A DNA stretch of 64,000 bases from Membranipora membranacea (GCA_914767715.1 OU612071.1:22751681-22815680); one strand, 5' to 3'; positions 12,136 to 25,062 are shown, counted from the first letter of the stretch. A program made the numbers and translations. Notes: generated by a model from the sequence alone, not told the origin.

Positions 12136-14557
12136 ATATATTTTAGTGAATCTGACAAAGCTAAGAAAGCAGTTCTCTACTTTGATGCTATCTTAAGTCC
12201 TGGTGTAAATCATTTAATTTAAGTCACAGTGTCTCTATCATATTGTTTGGTATTGTTTTTGGAAGTTCCCAGTCTAATTTAACGTGCGTAAGCAACCTTT
12301 GACATTCACTAAGTTCCCATTCATTGTGTTCACATTGACTTGAGGAGCTATGGAATCATGGCAAAAGCATTGGTTCAATTTAGTTGTGTATTGGTTTGTG
12401 TTCCTTCGTTAGATTAGGGCCGAGCGCAGTGGATAGCATCAAATACTGGTCCAATTCCCTTTGTCCGACGCCCCCCCCCCCCTTCCAAATTGTAATCAAC
12501 AAAGAGATCTGAGTCATGGAAATAAAAGAGAGGGAGTAATCAGTGCTTCCAGAGAGTAAGAATTATATTGAATTACAAAGATTAAGAAACAAACAACTCT
12601 ATCAAATGCAATGAAATTTGGTGTCAGGGACGAAGTGTCATGGAGGAAGCAGTCATTTGTTATTATATTCTATTATTAAATCAAATTAAAATTCAAGGGC
12701 TTATCAAACCAATTGAAAATGATTACATAAAATGTCACAAAAATATCTATTCTTGTGACTTTTAGCAACGCCAGGATACAATGATCGACTCCATTTCAGC
12801 TTCAAATATCTATTTTAGATGACACTGCACTATTTTTGCCAAGGTCAACCACTTAAAATTCATCATTGGCTCTCAGTTGTTCTCTAAAGGAGTGGTTGAG
12901 GATGTAAGGGCTCCCATGTGTGACTATGGGTACTACAATAGCTGCACAATGACGATATCCTGTAGAGGTTGTGTTCTGTTTTGGTATTTTTGCTGAATAT
13001 ATTTTAGTGAATTTGACAAAGCTAAGAAATCAGTTCTCTACTTTGATGCTATCAAAGGCCCTGGTGTAAATCATTTAATTTAAGTCACAGTGTCGCTATC
13101 ATATTGTTTGGTATTGTTTTGAAGTTCTCAGTCTAATTTAACGTGCGTCAGCAACCTTTGACGTTCACTAAGTTCCCATTCATTGTGTTCACATTGACTT
13201 GAGGAGCTATGGAATCATGGCAAAAGCATTGGTTCAATTTAGTTGTGAATTGGTTTGTGTTCCTTCGTTAGATTAGGGCCGAGCGCAGTGGATAGCATCA
13301 AAGACTGGTCCAATTCCCTTTGTCCGACGCCCCCCCCCCCCCCTTCTAAATTGTAATCAACAAAGAGATCTGAGTCATGGAAATAAAAGAGAGGGAGTCA
13401 TCAGTGATTCCAGAGAGTAAGAATTATATTGAATTACAAAGATTAAGAAACAAACAACTCTATCAAATGCAATGAAATTTGGCGTCAGGGACGAAGTGTC
13501 ATGGAAGAAGCAGTCATTTGTTATTATATTATATTATTAAATCAAATTAAAATTCAAGGGCTAATCAAACCAATTGAAAATGATTACATAAAATGTCACA
13601 AAAATATCTATTCTTGTGACTTTTATCAACGCCAGGATACAATGATCGACTCCATTTCAGCTTCAAATATCTATTTTAGGTGACACTGCACTATTTTTGC
13701 CAAGGTCAACCACTTAAAATTCATCATTGGCTCTCAGTTGTTCTCTAAAGGAGTGGTTGAGGATGTAAGGGCTCCCATGTGTGACTATGGGTACTACAAT
13801 AGCTGCACAATGACGATATCCTGTAGAGGTCGTGTTCTGGTTTGGTCTTTTTGCTGAATATATTTTAGTGAATTTGATTAAAGCTAAGAAAGCAGTTCTC
13901 TACTCTGATGCTATCAAAGGTCCTGGTGTAAATCATTTAATTTAAGTCACAGTGTCGCTATCATATTGTTTGGTATTGTTTTGAAGTTCTCAGTCTAATT
14001 TAATGTGCGTCAGCAACCTTTGACGTTCACTAAGTTCCCATTCATTGTGTTCACATTGACTTGAGGAGCTATGTAATCATGGCAAAAGCATTGGTTCAAT
14101 TTAGTTGTGTTCCTTTGTTAGATTAGGGCCGAGCACAGTGGATAGCATCAAAGACTGGTTCATCAAATGCAATGAAATTTGGTGTCAGGGACGAAGTGTC
14201 ATGAAAGAAGCATTCATCTTTTATTATATTCTATTATTAGATCAAATTAAAATTCAAGGGCTTATCAAACCAATTGAAAATGATTACATAAAATGTCACA
14301 AAAATATCTATTCTTGTGACTTTTATCAACGCCAGGATACAATGATCGACGCTTTTTCAGCTTCAAATATCTATGTTAGATGACACTGCGCTATTTTTGC
14401 CAAGGTCACTCACTTAAAATTCATCATTGGATCTCAGTTGTTCTTTAAAGGAGTGGTTGAGGATGTAAAGGCTCCCATGTGTGACTATGGGTACTACAAT
14501 AGCTGCACAATGACGATATCCTGTAGAGGTTGTGTCCTGGTTTGGTCATTTTGCTGA
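12136..14557. repeat. Tandem triplication of an 861-bp unit
   Basis: Three head-to-tail copies begin at ATATATTTTAGTGAAT: 12136-12996, 12997-13857 and 13858-14557. Copies 1 and 2 are near-identical and both carry a 12-14 nt poly-C run (12471 and 13330). Copy 3 lacks about 160 bp around that run and a few bases elsewhere. Each unit has a short open frame (...YYILLLDQIKIQGLIKP...), but it is interrupted in copy 1 and matches no family I know. Looks like a local segmental duplication. Confidence 0.9.
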
Positions 14558-14591
14558 AATCGGGCCAAGTTTTTACCAAAGACGTAACCAA

Positions 14592-14654
14592 CATAGACCT
14601 ACTAATAATAGATAAATTTATTTAATAAATAAATTTATTATTAGTAGGTCTATG
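14592..14654. mobile_element. Palindromic hAT-like MITE (63 bp)
   Basis: The element is almost one palindrome: CATAGACCTACTAATAATA at the left reads back at the right around an AT-rich centre. Flanks are GTAACCAA (14584-14591) and GTAATCAA (14655-14662), an 8-bp duplication with one mismatch. It sits 35 bp beyond the tandem triplication. Confidence 0.7.
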
Positions 14655-14662
14655 GTAATCAA

Positions 14663-16330
14663 TGATTACTAGTCAAGCCATTCCTTTCGATTTCCTCAAT
14701 TTCCTGTTTTCCGATTGGTCTGAATAAGTAGAATAACATGGCAAAATGATCACTTGGTTGGGAAAATTCAAACCAAAAGAGAACGTCCAAATTTTACACT
14801 CGGTCTTTGGGAGGATAACTCTTACAAATAAGTATTTGTGCGTCGCCAACAAAAACTGTATCACAGTATTCAGAAGTTTGATTGTTGGATTAACCCAGTG
14901 GGTGTATGGGGGGAAGAGGTTTATTCTGTTGTACTGTACCATGGGGCGCTTTTATTTTATTTGAATTAATGCATATTGTATTCATTACAAAAACAGGCCA
15001 GTATAGGGCCTTTAATTGTTGTCTATGCTTCCCTCCTAGTTCTTGCTTACCGAGCCTCAGGGTCCTGCAGCTTTTAATGTGAGAAGGCAGGGTCCCCGCA
15101 TTGTGTATCTGAGTAATGAACACGCTCAAACTAGAAGCAGTCATATTTTAACAAATATGTACCCGCAAGGTTCACAAGAAAAACTAATCCCTACAAGCGT
15201 TAGTATTGATAAATCTTGACACCATAGTAGTGGTAATAAATCAGCGGCCCCCCTAAGTGCCTGAGCTATGCGCCACCCCTGGGCTGGGAGTATTACCTTA
15301 ATACTGGTTAATATTGGTTACAGTGCCAACAAAATAACCATGTTAATGCTGATACGGCTTTTCAGCTGATATTAAATTAGCTCTTCTCGCTTGTGTATAA
15401 TAAAAAATAATATATTCACCCTATAGCCACAGATCACTTCAAGTTAGTTTCATGTATTTTCAGGAACTCATATGAGACCCTCAATATCAGTGCTTGACTT
15501 GAGAAGGTTACAGGCTATGAGCCAGAGATAAAAGGTAAAGTAGGCCGGTTCAATATAAGGTTAGCTAGAGAAGAGTTCCACTTACTCTGTTGGGTCGCTG
15601 TCTTTGTTCATGTTGGACTTCTGCTGATATACTGAATCTTACAGGTGAGACACATTCTCATGATTGGATCCGTAGGGCGCTGACAGACAGGTTGATATTA
15701 ACAGACCTTTTCTAGATTAGTTACTTCTTCTGGAGGTTTGTCTTAGCTTGTCTTTCCCTGTATTGGATAGATGGCAGGCTGGAGTTTAACACCAGTCTGG
15801 CATGGGTTCAGATCTCTGTGACCAACAGATCTCACAGAAACTTTTTTTTAAGTCTTTATTCGACAAATCGACCCGGAGATGTAGTCAATCTGAAGTTTTA
15901 ACGCATGTCGACTGGGCTGCTCCTGTAGCAATGAAATTACAAATTGAGATGCTGTGTCTTTGGATTGAGCACATTTTGATACCGAGGCACAGTTGGCCAT
16001 CAGTAGATGTCAGGGTTGTGATATATGATTTTTTTCACTGTTGTTTATAGAGCTGGAAGTGCTGGTTTCACCGATTTAAGATGTAACGTCTGTCTGCTAC
16101 GGCCCGGGTCCCGTCATCTGAATTTTATTATTTATATATTAATTATTACATGAAGCCATAGGCTATAGGAGATTTATGGACTGTGATATTATCTGAGCCC
16201 TTAATCTTTGTATTTAGTATCTCACACATGTGCTGCACCATACCACCTCCCTTTTTATACTTGTTCGTAATTTGCTCAGTTATCTTTAGCTATCAATTTT
16301 AGGCATGAGCATTTTATTCCATATTCCTAT
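14663..16330. other. Non-coding stretch, no gene seen
   Basis: Several short ORFs on both strands without domains or splice context. Immediately upstream of the (ACATT)n repeat and the transporter gene; no clear promoter element recognised. Confidence 0.5.
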
Positions 16331-16468
16331 TCATTACATTACATTACGTTACGTTACGTTACGTTACATGACATTACATTAAATTACATTACATTACATT
16401 ACATTACATTACATTATATTACATTACATTGCATTACATTACATTACATTACATTACATTACATTACA
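16331..16468. repeat. (ACATT)n pentanucleotide microsatellite
   Basis: About 27 units of TTACA/ACATT with scattered variants (ACGTT, ACATG, AAATT). It ends about 130 bp upstream of the transporter start codon. Confidence 0.95.
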
Positions 16469-16601
16469 TGCACATGCATATAATTGACAATGGTTTGTTA
16501 ACTTTGCAGGACCTTGCAATTCTAATCCCATCTTTGACACTTGCATAATAGACCTGTGAAAGCATCACTCCAAGTTAGACCCATATTTCAAAAATACATA
16601 C

Positions 16602-19600
16602 ATGGAGAAGGAGAATGCTGAGCAGGAGAATGCTGACCAGGAGATAGAAGATAGCCACAGAGCAGGAGATAAAGGCGAAGTTAACGACGAAGATAAAATC
16701 CCAACAGATAAATACGAGTTTGTAGATGGGGGTAAGTGTGGTTCAATTGTTCAGGCGTCAGAAGCAGGGTCACCATATATAATTTGAATATGCTAAAAAA
16801 GTTACATAACCTCGCATGTTCACAAGAGGTTGACAACTTATCTGCAATTTTAAGAATTTGTTGTAAAAATTGAAATTTAATTTCGAAGTTGCCCCCGTCC
16901 AAGTTATCTAGTATTATAAAGCATTTTTGGATGATCACTCTCTTTTTCTGTTGAGCATGCCTCATGCTCTTATTTCCTCTGCTCTTCTATGTCCGCTTTC
17001 GGCAGGGGTGATAAACCTCTCTATAATTTGTGGCAGGTTTGATGCATGCACACAAGGTCCCTCTGGTCTAGTCTCTAGTCTGATTGTGAGCTTAACAACG
17101 ATATAAGAAAAAGTATGGCTGCCATATAGCCTTTAACAGAATTTTACACAGCTCTGTCGTTTGTGTTCAAGAACTGTATATTATCATAAATATCTACCTT
17201 CAGTTTTAAGTTTTTCCCTACCAAAAGAAAGCATTGACGTGTTCTTTATTTTATAGGATATGGCTGGGTTATAGTTCTGAGCTGCTTTGTATTCTTGATG
17301 ATTGCGGACGGCATTACATTGTCTTTTGGAGTTCTGTATGATGACCTGGTGACTAGATACAACACAAGCAGAACAGCAGCATTCTGGTTGCTGTCTATGC
17401 AAATTGGAATCAGAAGTATTTCAGGTACAAATTGTCAGGAACCTTCATTTCTGAGGTACAAGTACCAAGTGATGTAATACAACTTTAATACTAATTTCTT
17501 TGGATACTCTTCGACCTAGAAATTGGGAGACAACCAGGGACAAAGCAACATGCAGCAGTATTTAAACCGAATCGATTACCTATAGATTACCTATAACAAT
17601 ACATCAACCATTCAATTTTTAATTTGTATTGTATTGAAATTGTATTGGTATTCTTGGTTTCCTAACATAAACCACAATTAGAGTTTGTGATAGATATTGG
17701 TTATCGTGAGGGTCTATTCGCAGTGTGCTTAGGAGTGTAGAATCCTGGTACTGGCTTACGTTTGCACATTTATGATAAGACATATTCATTGCCTACAGTA
17801 TGCATAGAGCATACACTTCAAAAGGACAGGACATCCCGCCTGTCCAAGTGATGGATAGGGAGGGAAGGATATCGTCACATCTGTAAGGGGTTAACATAGT
17901 ATAAGAATGTAAAACGTTCATGTTTCAATCCAAGCTGAAGCCTTCCCATATTTGGGATCATATTCTGCGCCATGGCCTGCCTAAAAAACAAACCTTTGGG
18001 CCCAACTCATCCTCCTTTCATCATATAATGCTCACCGATTTTTTTCAATTCTTAGTGTCAATCACAGTAGGGGTCTGATGATGCCCCTTCCTGTTACACT
18101 GAAATCCGAGGCTAATTTCTTGTCAATTTTCTTCTTAAAAAGGGATGAAATGCCTTAAAATTGTCTCTGATTTTTAAATTTTTTCTTGAGGCAGGCCCCC
18201 CATACCCCCTTTGGGGAAGGCGCTATAGCACCCCTCCCACACCCACCTGGCCTGGCCCTACCACTTCAAAACATATGGATACAGCCCTGCAGTGTTAATG
18301 TTTTTCTACCACAACGGTCCCCCCCCCCCCCCTCTTCATCGCTCAATAACATAGAGACATTTATGAATTTATCAAATTTCAAATTATGATCCCCTGAAGC
18401 TGAGGAAGTCTCTAAATTTTAATTATGATCAACCATAATTTTTTAACCAAGCAAACATCACAGTCCCAAAACACTACTATTGCTTTAATTGTTGATTGAC
18501 TTTAAACTGTAAATGCCCCTGTATATATATTTACTGTGATTGTTTCAGGTGTATTTGTGAGTGGAGTTATAAACACATATGGTGCACGCGTTGTCGGAGT
18601 TTTAGGATCATTACTTCTAGCATCTGGAACTTTGATATGTGCTCATGCTCCAAATATATACACCTTATACATCTCATATGGCTTCATCAATGGTGAGTCG
18701 GCTGTTTGTCAGATTAAACATTTCATTGTCTCAGGGGATGTTCAGAACTCGACTTACAGTGGGGTGTTTTTGGGGCCTTTAACAATTAACTTTTAGACAT
18801 TTTGTTTGTCCATGACTAAAGTTCTCTGAGGAGTTTTCGAAAAATTGACAGTCTTCATGAACCACAAACATATTGTCACCGCTTAAACATATATAATCTG
18901 GTTAAATAATGAACACAGACAGGTAGCTCTCTAAAAAACAACAAAATAGTAAAAATAAAACATCAACAGAAACAGCTTAGTGTTGACTAGCCTTTAGGTT
19001 GCAGAAATTGAGTCAAAGTTATCTTGTCATTGCATCAAATTTCTAATCTACACATACACATATTTTGAATCAAAAACCAGGTTTTCCAATCAAACGATAG
19101 ATTTTGAAAAAGGAGCAGGCTACAAAGTTAAAAAAAGGATAGTATTTGGCTCATTATAATCTTTTTTTTGAACACCTAGCTGCTATGTAAGGATACAGGG
19201 TGTTAGTAGCACTGATATCTTTAGGGACTAATGAAAATAATTTTTACTTTTTCTGTAGGTCTTGGAATCAACATGCTCCTACATACTGGTAGTGTTATAT
19301 CAAATCACTATTTCAGACAGAAGAGAGGTCTCGCTTCCTGCATCATCTCATGTGGAAGTGGGTTTGGCATTCTAACATTCCCTCTTATGACTTCTCACCT
19401 GCTTTATGTGTTTGGTCTCAATGGAACATTTTATATGTTAGCCGGAGCCACCCTACAAGGAATTGTTCTCAGTTCCGCAATAATTCCGCCACATCAGACC
19501 CTTCGCTTAAAACTTTATGCTAGAGGAAAAGGGAAAAAATCTGACAGACAGACACCAGAACCAGATACTAAACTTTCAGCTCATTACCCAGTTTGTCAAA

Positions 19601-22600
19601 TGAAAACAACAGAGACATCTGACAATACTCAGGGGACACCATCGTTCTTGGATAATATGAAGCTTGTCCTGAGAAAATCTGCAGATATCAAGCTACTGCG
19701 TAATCCAGTCTATTTAATATTTTGCATGAATTCGGCATCTCTTCGATTTTGCACTGTAGCACCGATCGTTTTGTTACCAGCAAGAGCATCAGACTTTGGT
19801 CTGTCATCAGAGAGTGGAGCTCTCCTGGTTTCAATAGTAGGGATAAGTAGCATAGTAGGGCGCTTTTGTTACGAATTGACAGCAGATACAGCTGCTGTGA
19901 GGCCATATCGTCTTTATCTCTATGTATCTACATTCTTAGGAGCCGGTCTCATCTCAATGGTGAACTTCGGTGAGAAGTTTTATCATCAGGCTATCTATGC
20001 AGGAAGCTTTGGGTTCTTCTTTGGTAAGTCATTGATTAGGATAATTAAATAGTATCTGCTTCTATCTGGTTATGCTTCAATATCAGGACTTAGAAAATGG
20101 TCGCCTGGTACAGCAGACAGGTAGACGATAGACTTTTACCTTTCTCAGATTACATGTGCACTAACTATGGAGTAAACATAGAGTAGCTGGAATGGCAAAG
20201 TACTGAGTGAAAACCCTTGAGCAAAATACTCACTTATATTAATTATGATTGTTATGTTCATCCATCATCATTTACAGGAGCACCATTCAGTTTGAGATAT
20301 ATGGTATTAGCTGACCTGATTGGGGTAGAAAATCTCATCACCGGATCTGGAATGCTTTCTCTCACAGATACAGTGTTTATATTACTTGGTCCCAGTGTGG
20401 GAGGTAAGTGATTCTTGTTTATGAGATTGGTAACTTTACTGTAGGAAGTAAATGGAGCTCTCTTTGTATTAGTAGCAGCATATAAGATATTTTGGCATTG
20501 ACTGACAGCAGATCTGTAGACTGAAGTGCCACTTGTCTCTACCTGTGTGTGACGAATCCGCTACATTTCGCCAATGTACATTTTGCCAATGCTATGTTTT
20601 GCTAATCACAAATCGCCAATCACATTTCGCCAAAGACATTTCGCCAATCTTATTTTGCCAATCACATTTCGCCAAAGATGTTTTGCCAATCTTATTTTGC
20701 CAATCACATTTTGCCAAATACATTTTGCCAATCTCATTTTGCCAGTCACATTTTGCCAAAGACATTTTGCCAATTTCATTTTGCCAATCTCATTTTGCCA
20801 ATCATATTTTGCCAAAGATATTTTGTCAATCATAAATTGCCAATAACATTTCGTCATCGCCAATTGCCAATTAAGGCGTACAAATATTCGTTCCAAAAAG
20901 GCTTCATGATGATGGTAAGGAATGCGTACCGGGTCAACTGTCGGGATGGGACGAATCCAATTCATTGTTCTCTCCTCATGGTTCTGGTTCTACTATCCTC
21001 ATCCCTTTTTGCTGTGACCGTTACCATTACCGATATCAGCTCCTATATTTTATCCAAAAAATTCAGATTTCAGACTAGATCGTTGACCGCAAATCTGGTT
21101 TTGTATTTGCTATCATCAAAAATGTGTAATGTCAGATGGTAAGCCCATTGAATTCCATATCTGGAATAGCATCATTAGCTTTCTTTTGCCAAACAAAGAA
21201 CAGCAAAAATAGCCAGTCCCTAATAGCATTTTAGAAAAGCCCAAATCACTGACGTTAAAGGCATTTTATCACTGTTTGCAGTTTTGTAGACAAGTGAATT
21301 TCCCAGGCTATATTTTTCATGCTAGTAGGGACAGCCAATCAGATTAATGTCAGAGCAGTCCCTGTGTTGAGTGTTTCAACTGGATGATGTCATGATACTA
21401 CTTCCATTCCATGAGAAGAATTTAATTCAGTGGGTAAGCCATATAGTTTAGTAATGGCATCATATCTATTCTGGAAATTACTCTTTATGTTTATTGTGCT
21501 GCTCGTTCATACATCAATTAGGAACCTATTGAAATAATTTCAATAATATGTTGAATGCACACATTTTTGTTTTAATACTTTATTGGAAGAATTTTCATTC
21601 TCAAAGAATGTTTTACAATATAAGCCTTGAAAAGAAAAAAAATTAAATAGTAGATTGACAGAAAAGATATTATCATGTTATCTGTGAAAAATAATGTTGG
21701 GAAGAATGAATTTTGAATAAACTGACAGCCGTGGTGGCAACCAAGGTTGAAGGTAAGCTGTTTTAACAGGACGCTATAATGTTGTTTAAAAGATTATTTG
21801 TTGACATAACATTGACATAACATAAAGTCAATGGTTGCAGGCCAGAGGTCAAGCCTACAGAGGAAAGGAAAATCTATCATTTTTTTCCTGCGACAATTAA
21901 TTGTATTTAAAATAAATGCACTAAAATAGTGAAATAAAATAAAGCAGCGGCATGGTAGGATAAGTCCAGGAATAGTGAGGCGGCCATGTCAGGACAATGA
22001 AGCCTACTTTCCACAAGGCTAGCCCAGACACGCAGCCTACTTGGCAAGATTCGAACCACACCCCGCAAACTCTCACACAAGGCAAAAGGAGCCGCCCCCT
22101 CCTCCCCCAGTTGGTATGAATTCAACAGGTTTGCACCAAGTGGCTGTTACGGCCGGGGTTTTGATTTCTAACTCGCCATTATTATTAAAAGGTAACAATT
22201 TACAATTTTCAATGGGCACAATTTGATACACAGAAAAGAAAGAGGTCACATAGCTATGTGGGCGGATTTTTGAAGTGAATAGGTGTCATTTAGATGACAA
22301 TATGCGACATGTGTTATACAATTTGATCATCGTATGAATATCATGATATGGTTGTACACAACGCATTAAAAATAGGATGTACTTCAATTTCCGACTAACT
22401 TCTAAATTATTTGATTTCAAAACTATGCTCTCATCAAGGTGAATGCCGAGAAATGATGTGCTATTTTTTGTCATTAAAACCTGATTACCAAGTTTTATAT
22501 GGTACTGTTCAGGATCTAAAATTTGTTTGTTTTTGTATAGTTTAAAATCAATTCATTGCTCAAGCACCATCGTTTAATTTTATGACCTTTTTTTTATTTT

Positions 22601-24587
22601 TGTGATCATTGGAAGAAAGATATATTTGTGTCGTCGGCAAAGAGAATATATTTAAACATTGGCGCGGGTATAACCAAATCACTAATTAATATTAAATATA
22701 AAATTGGACCTAATACGGATCCCTGATCTGGATTCCTGTATCGACCTATTTTATTGTACTGAAATGATCGTTGATTTTGACGAATTGCTCTCCGTTTTCT
22801 AAATAAGATTTCAGCAAATTACATACATCATTTATAAAATTACAAAAAGGCAATCTTTTAATTAAAATATCATGGTTGATGGTGTCAAAGCCTTGCTGAA
22901 GTCTAAAAAATATTCCTTGCGTAGTTTCACTGTCATTAAAACTGTCACACAGGTGCTCCATTACAATTATTATCTTTAATCTGACCATTGATCTTCACAA
23001 TGAGTGTTAAACCTTTAAAAGTCTCGTCATATAAAAAGTGACAACTAAAAAAGATCGTGTTTTAAAAATTTGGTAAAAGAATCTTAAAAAGAATTTCTTT
23101 TTTGAGATTTATACGTATATTATGAATTTGTAGAGATTATTATTATCATAAAATTATTGGTAAATTAATATTGGTGATTATATCAGTACCACAATACATA
23201 GATAGCCAGCACCTTCATGTTGCTGATGTTTTCCAGGTGCAACATTCGGCCACCATTTTGCCTTAACCTATGCCTGCAAATGTTTTAAGCTCGAACTCTT
23301 TGGATGGACAATCTCAGCAAGAATTGCATGAACTAACCGGCAACAGTCAAGGATGGATGTGAATAGGAAAGATATTTCTTTTCATATATTATAGACCTCT
23401 GATGTTCAACCATTGACATTATATTATATTATATTATATCAGTGTGTGCTTATAACATATTATTATAATTATTCCTGTAGGTGCTTAATTAATGTATGAC
23501 TGAACAGCAGAATAAACGTTCATAGTCTCTCCCCCCCCCCCCCGCCCTGAATAGATATGGTGTCTAATACCAAACTATATTGCTTACTATCTGTCATTAA
23601 ACTTTAGATCACAGCAAATACAAATCCAGTTTTGCGGCCGACAATCTAGTCTGAAATCGGAATTTTTTGGAAAAAATACGGGTGCTGATATCGGTAATTG
23701 TAACGGTCACAGCAAAAAGGGATCAGGATAGTAAAACCAGAACCATGAAGAGGGAACAATCAATAAGTGCTGATTGCGCGTGCTCAAAAACAATTGGAGT
23801 CGTCCCATACCGACAGTTGACCCGGTACGCATTCCTTACCATCATCATGAAGCATTTATGGAATGAATATTTCTACGCCTTAATTGGCAATTGGGGTTGA
23901 CGAAATGTTATTGGCAATTTATGATCGGCAAAATGAGATTGACAAACTACCTTTGGCAAAATGAGATTGGCAAAATGAGATTGGCAAAACATCTTTGGCA
24001 AAATGTGATTGGCAAAATAAAATTGGCAAAACATCTTTGGCGAAATGTGATTGGCAAAATATGACTGGCGAAATGTCTTTGGCAAAATGTGATTGGCAAA
24101 ATAAAATTGGCAAAACATCTTTGGCGAAATGTGATTGGCAAAATAAGACTGGCGAAATATCTTTGGCAAAGTATGATTGGCGAAATGTGATTGGCAAAAC
24201 ATTGCATTGGCGAAATGTACATTGGCGAAATGTCTGCCACCCGTGTGTGACTATGCTGCACATTGACTCTCACTGTTTTTCTATGGCTTGAGGTCTGTCA
24301 GTCTGTCAGTCAAGCAAACCATTAGTATGTGTTAAATGTGATTGAATTCAAAGGATTTAGGGATATAATCAATTTATGTTACAGCATGGCTGTATGAAGT
24401 GTCTGGTAGCTATGATGTAACATATGCTGTATTTGGATCTTCCTTCATTTTCGGTGGAGTAGTGCTTCTTCTCATTCCTCTTGTCAGGAAATTTCGTTGG
24501 TGTTCTAAGCATGATATTTTTGAGGAAGGAGTAGATGCAGCCTATGCTAAGCCTAGTGGAAATATCAACAAAGCTTACGAAGAATGA
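16602..24587 (+). CDS. Monocarboxylate-transporter-like protein (SLC16 / MCT family, MFS), six exons
   Basis: Exons 16602-16731, 17257-17424, 18549-18692, 19259-20023, 20278-20403 and 24385-24587 all have GT/AG junctions and a shared phase (each splits a codon after its first base). Joined, they give 511 aa and a stop, the usual MCT length. The MCT signature DGGYGW spans the exon 1/2 junction (about residues 42-47), and the second signature YFRQKRGLA opens TM5 (about residue 167). Twelve hydrophobic segments can be placed: six before and six after a hydrophilic loop at about 230-280. TM8 keeps a GRF arginine (about residue 349), the place where MCTs carry a substrate-linked Arg. The family moves lactate, pyruvate and other monocarboxylates across the plasma membrane; the substrate here is not determinable. 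The N-tail is acidic with a repeated E-N-A-[ED]-Q-E pattern. A start further upstream cannot be excluded. Intron 5 hosts the foldback element at 20554-24242; no exon is damaged. Confidence 0.92.
20563..20866 (+). repeat. Left-arm 14-bp tandem array
   Basis: About 20 units of CATTTYGCCAATNN, alternating between CATTTTGCCAAT and CATTTCGCCAAAGA types. The array has no stops in several frames, so it creates spurious ORFs of 90-150 aa. Confidence 0.92.
22286..22990 (-). pseudogene. LINE reverse-transcriptase relic inside the foldback element
   Basis: The minus strand reads ...GFDTINHDILIKRL... followed by KSYLENGEQFVKI (22746-22988), the block of non-LTR reverse transcriptases around the [KG]AFDT[IV][ND]H motif, and further down FLGIHLDES (22286-22474), from the region after the catalytic domain. 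The catalytic YADD box is not readable and frames shift, so it is a decayed 5'-truncated copy. The clade cannot be fixed. Confidence 0.8.
23893..24233 (-). repeat. Right-arm 14-bp tandem array
   Basis: Inverted counterpart of the left array, read on the + strand as GGCAAAATGTGATT and GGCAAAACATCTTT units. It has a few more units than the left arm, as expected for arrays that change copy number independently. Confidence 0.92.
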
Positions 24588-25050
24588 GAAAAGAATGCAT
24601 AAAAGTGGCAACTTTCATATCTGATTAATTGTGCATAGCCAGACATTGACCATTAGAATATATAGCTGGCAATCAATCGAAAAATAAGACGACTCTACTG
24701 TCAAATCTGAGTTATTGTTTTGTGAGATTATAATGGTTCAAAGCGAACTAAAGAAACCGAGTTTTACTTTTAATGCGGTGAGAATGTTTTTTTTGTTTTA
24801 ACATCTTTTCTCACTATAATTCCGCCTAGCCAGGCATTGACCTCATATTCAGTTTGTTATTTTTGTCTAAAATCCTTGTGGTTGCCTTTTAAAAACAAAT
24901 ATTAGGCAATCAATCAAAAATCAAAACCAAGTCTTCGGAATTTCCTTTTAGAAGTGCAAATACATGATTGGCGGCATCCCATTGTATGTATGTATGTATA
25001 TATTTGTATCAATTCTCATGATAAAATCAATGTTTCTCTTGTGCTCTGTG

Positions 25051-25062
25051 AATAAAAATAAA
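25051..25062 (+). terminator. Tandem poly(A) signals for the transporter gene
   Basis: Two abutting AATAAA hexamers (25051-25056, 25057-25062) lie about 465 nt downstream of the transporter stop codon in the same orientation. Plausible 3' end of its transcript. Confidence 0.5.

Larger units (their letters stand above)
20554..24242. mobile_element. Foldback-type element (about 3.7 kb) in the transporter's last intron
   Basis: Two long inverted arms, about 20554-21145 and 23563-24242, are complementary over nearly their whole length. The outer ~300-340 bp of each arm is an array of a 14-bp unit (CATTTTGCCAATCT and variants); the inner ~250 bp is single-copy and also inverted. A 9-bp repeat GTGTGTGAC at 20545-20553 and 24243-24251 is the likely target duplication. 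The outermost 9 bp of the arms do not match each other, so the true ends could instead be ACATTTCGCC at 20563 and its complement at 24233. Long inverted arms made of short tandem repeats and a 9-bp duplication are known from Drosophila FB, with sea-urchin TU elements similar. No transposase of its own is visible; the middle contains a LINE relic. Confidence 0.85.

Noticed and set aside
12419-12460. tRNA-like start (GCGCAGTGGATAGC) followed by GGTCCAATTCC
   Set aside because: The two boxes are too close for a tRNA and the second is a poor B box; also repeated in the tandem unit.
20533-21142. Open frames of 90-154 codons on the + strand with repeated Phe-Cys-Gln-Ser-His
   Set aside because: They are translations of the 14-bp foldback array, open in several frames at once because the unit lacks stops.
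22030-22110. B-box-like GATTCGAACC on the minus strand, and a similar one at about 49485
   Set aside because: No A box at the right distance; a SINE origin is possible but not supported.
23873-24291. Four overlapping frames of 98-114 codons on both strands
   Set aside because: Same reason: the right arm of the foldback array, not a gene.
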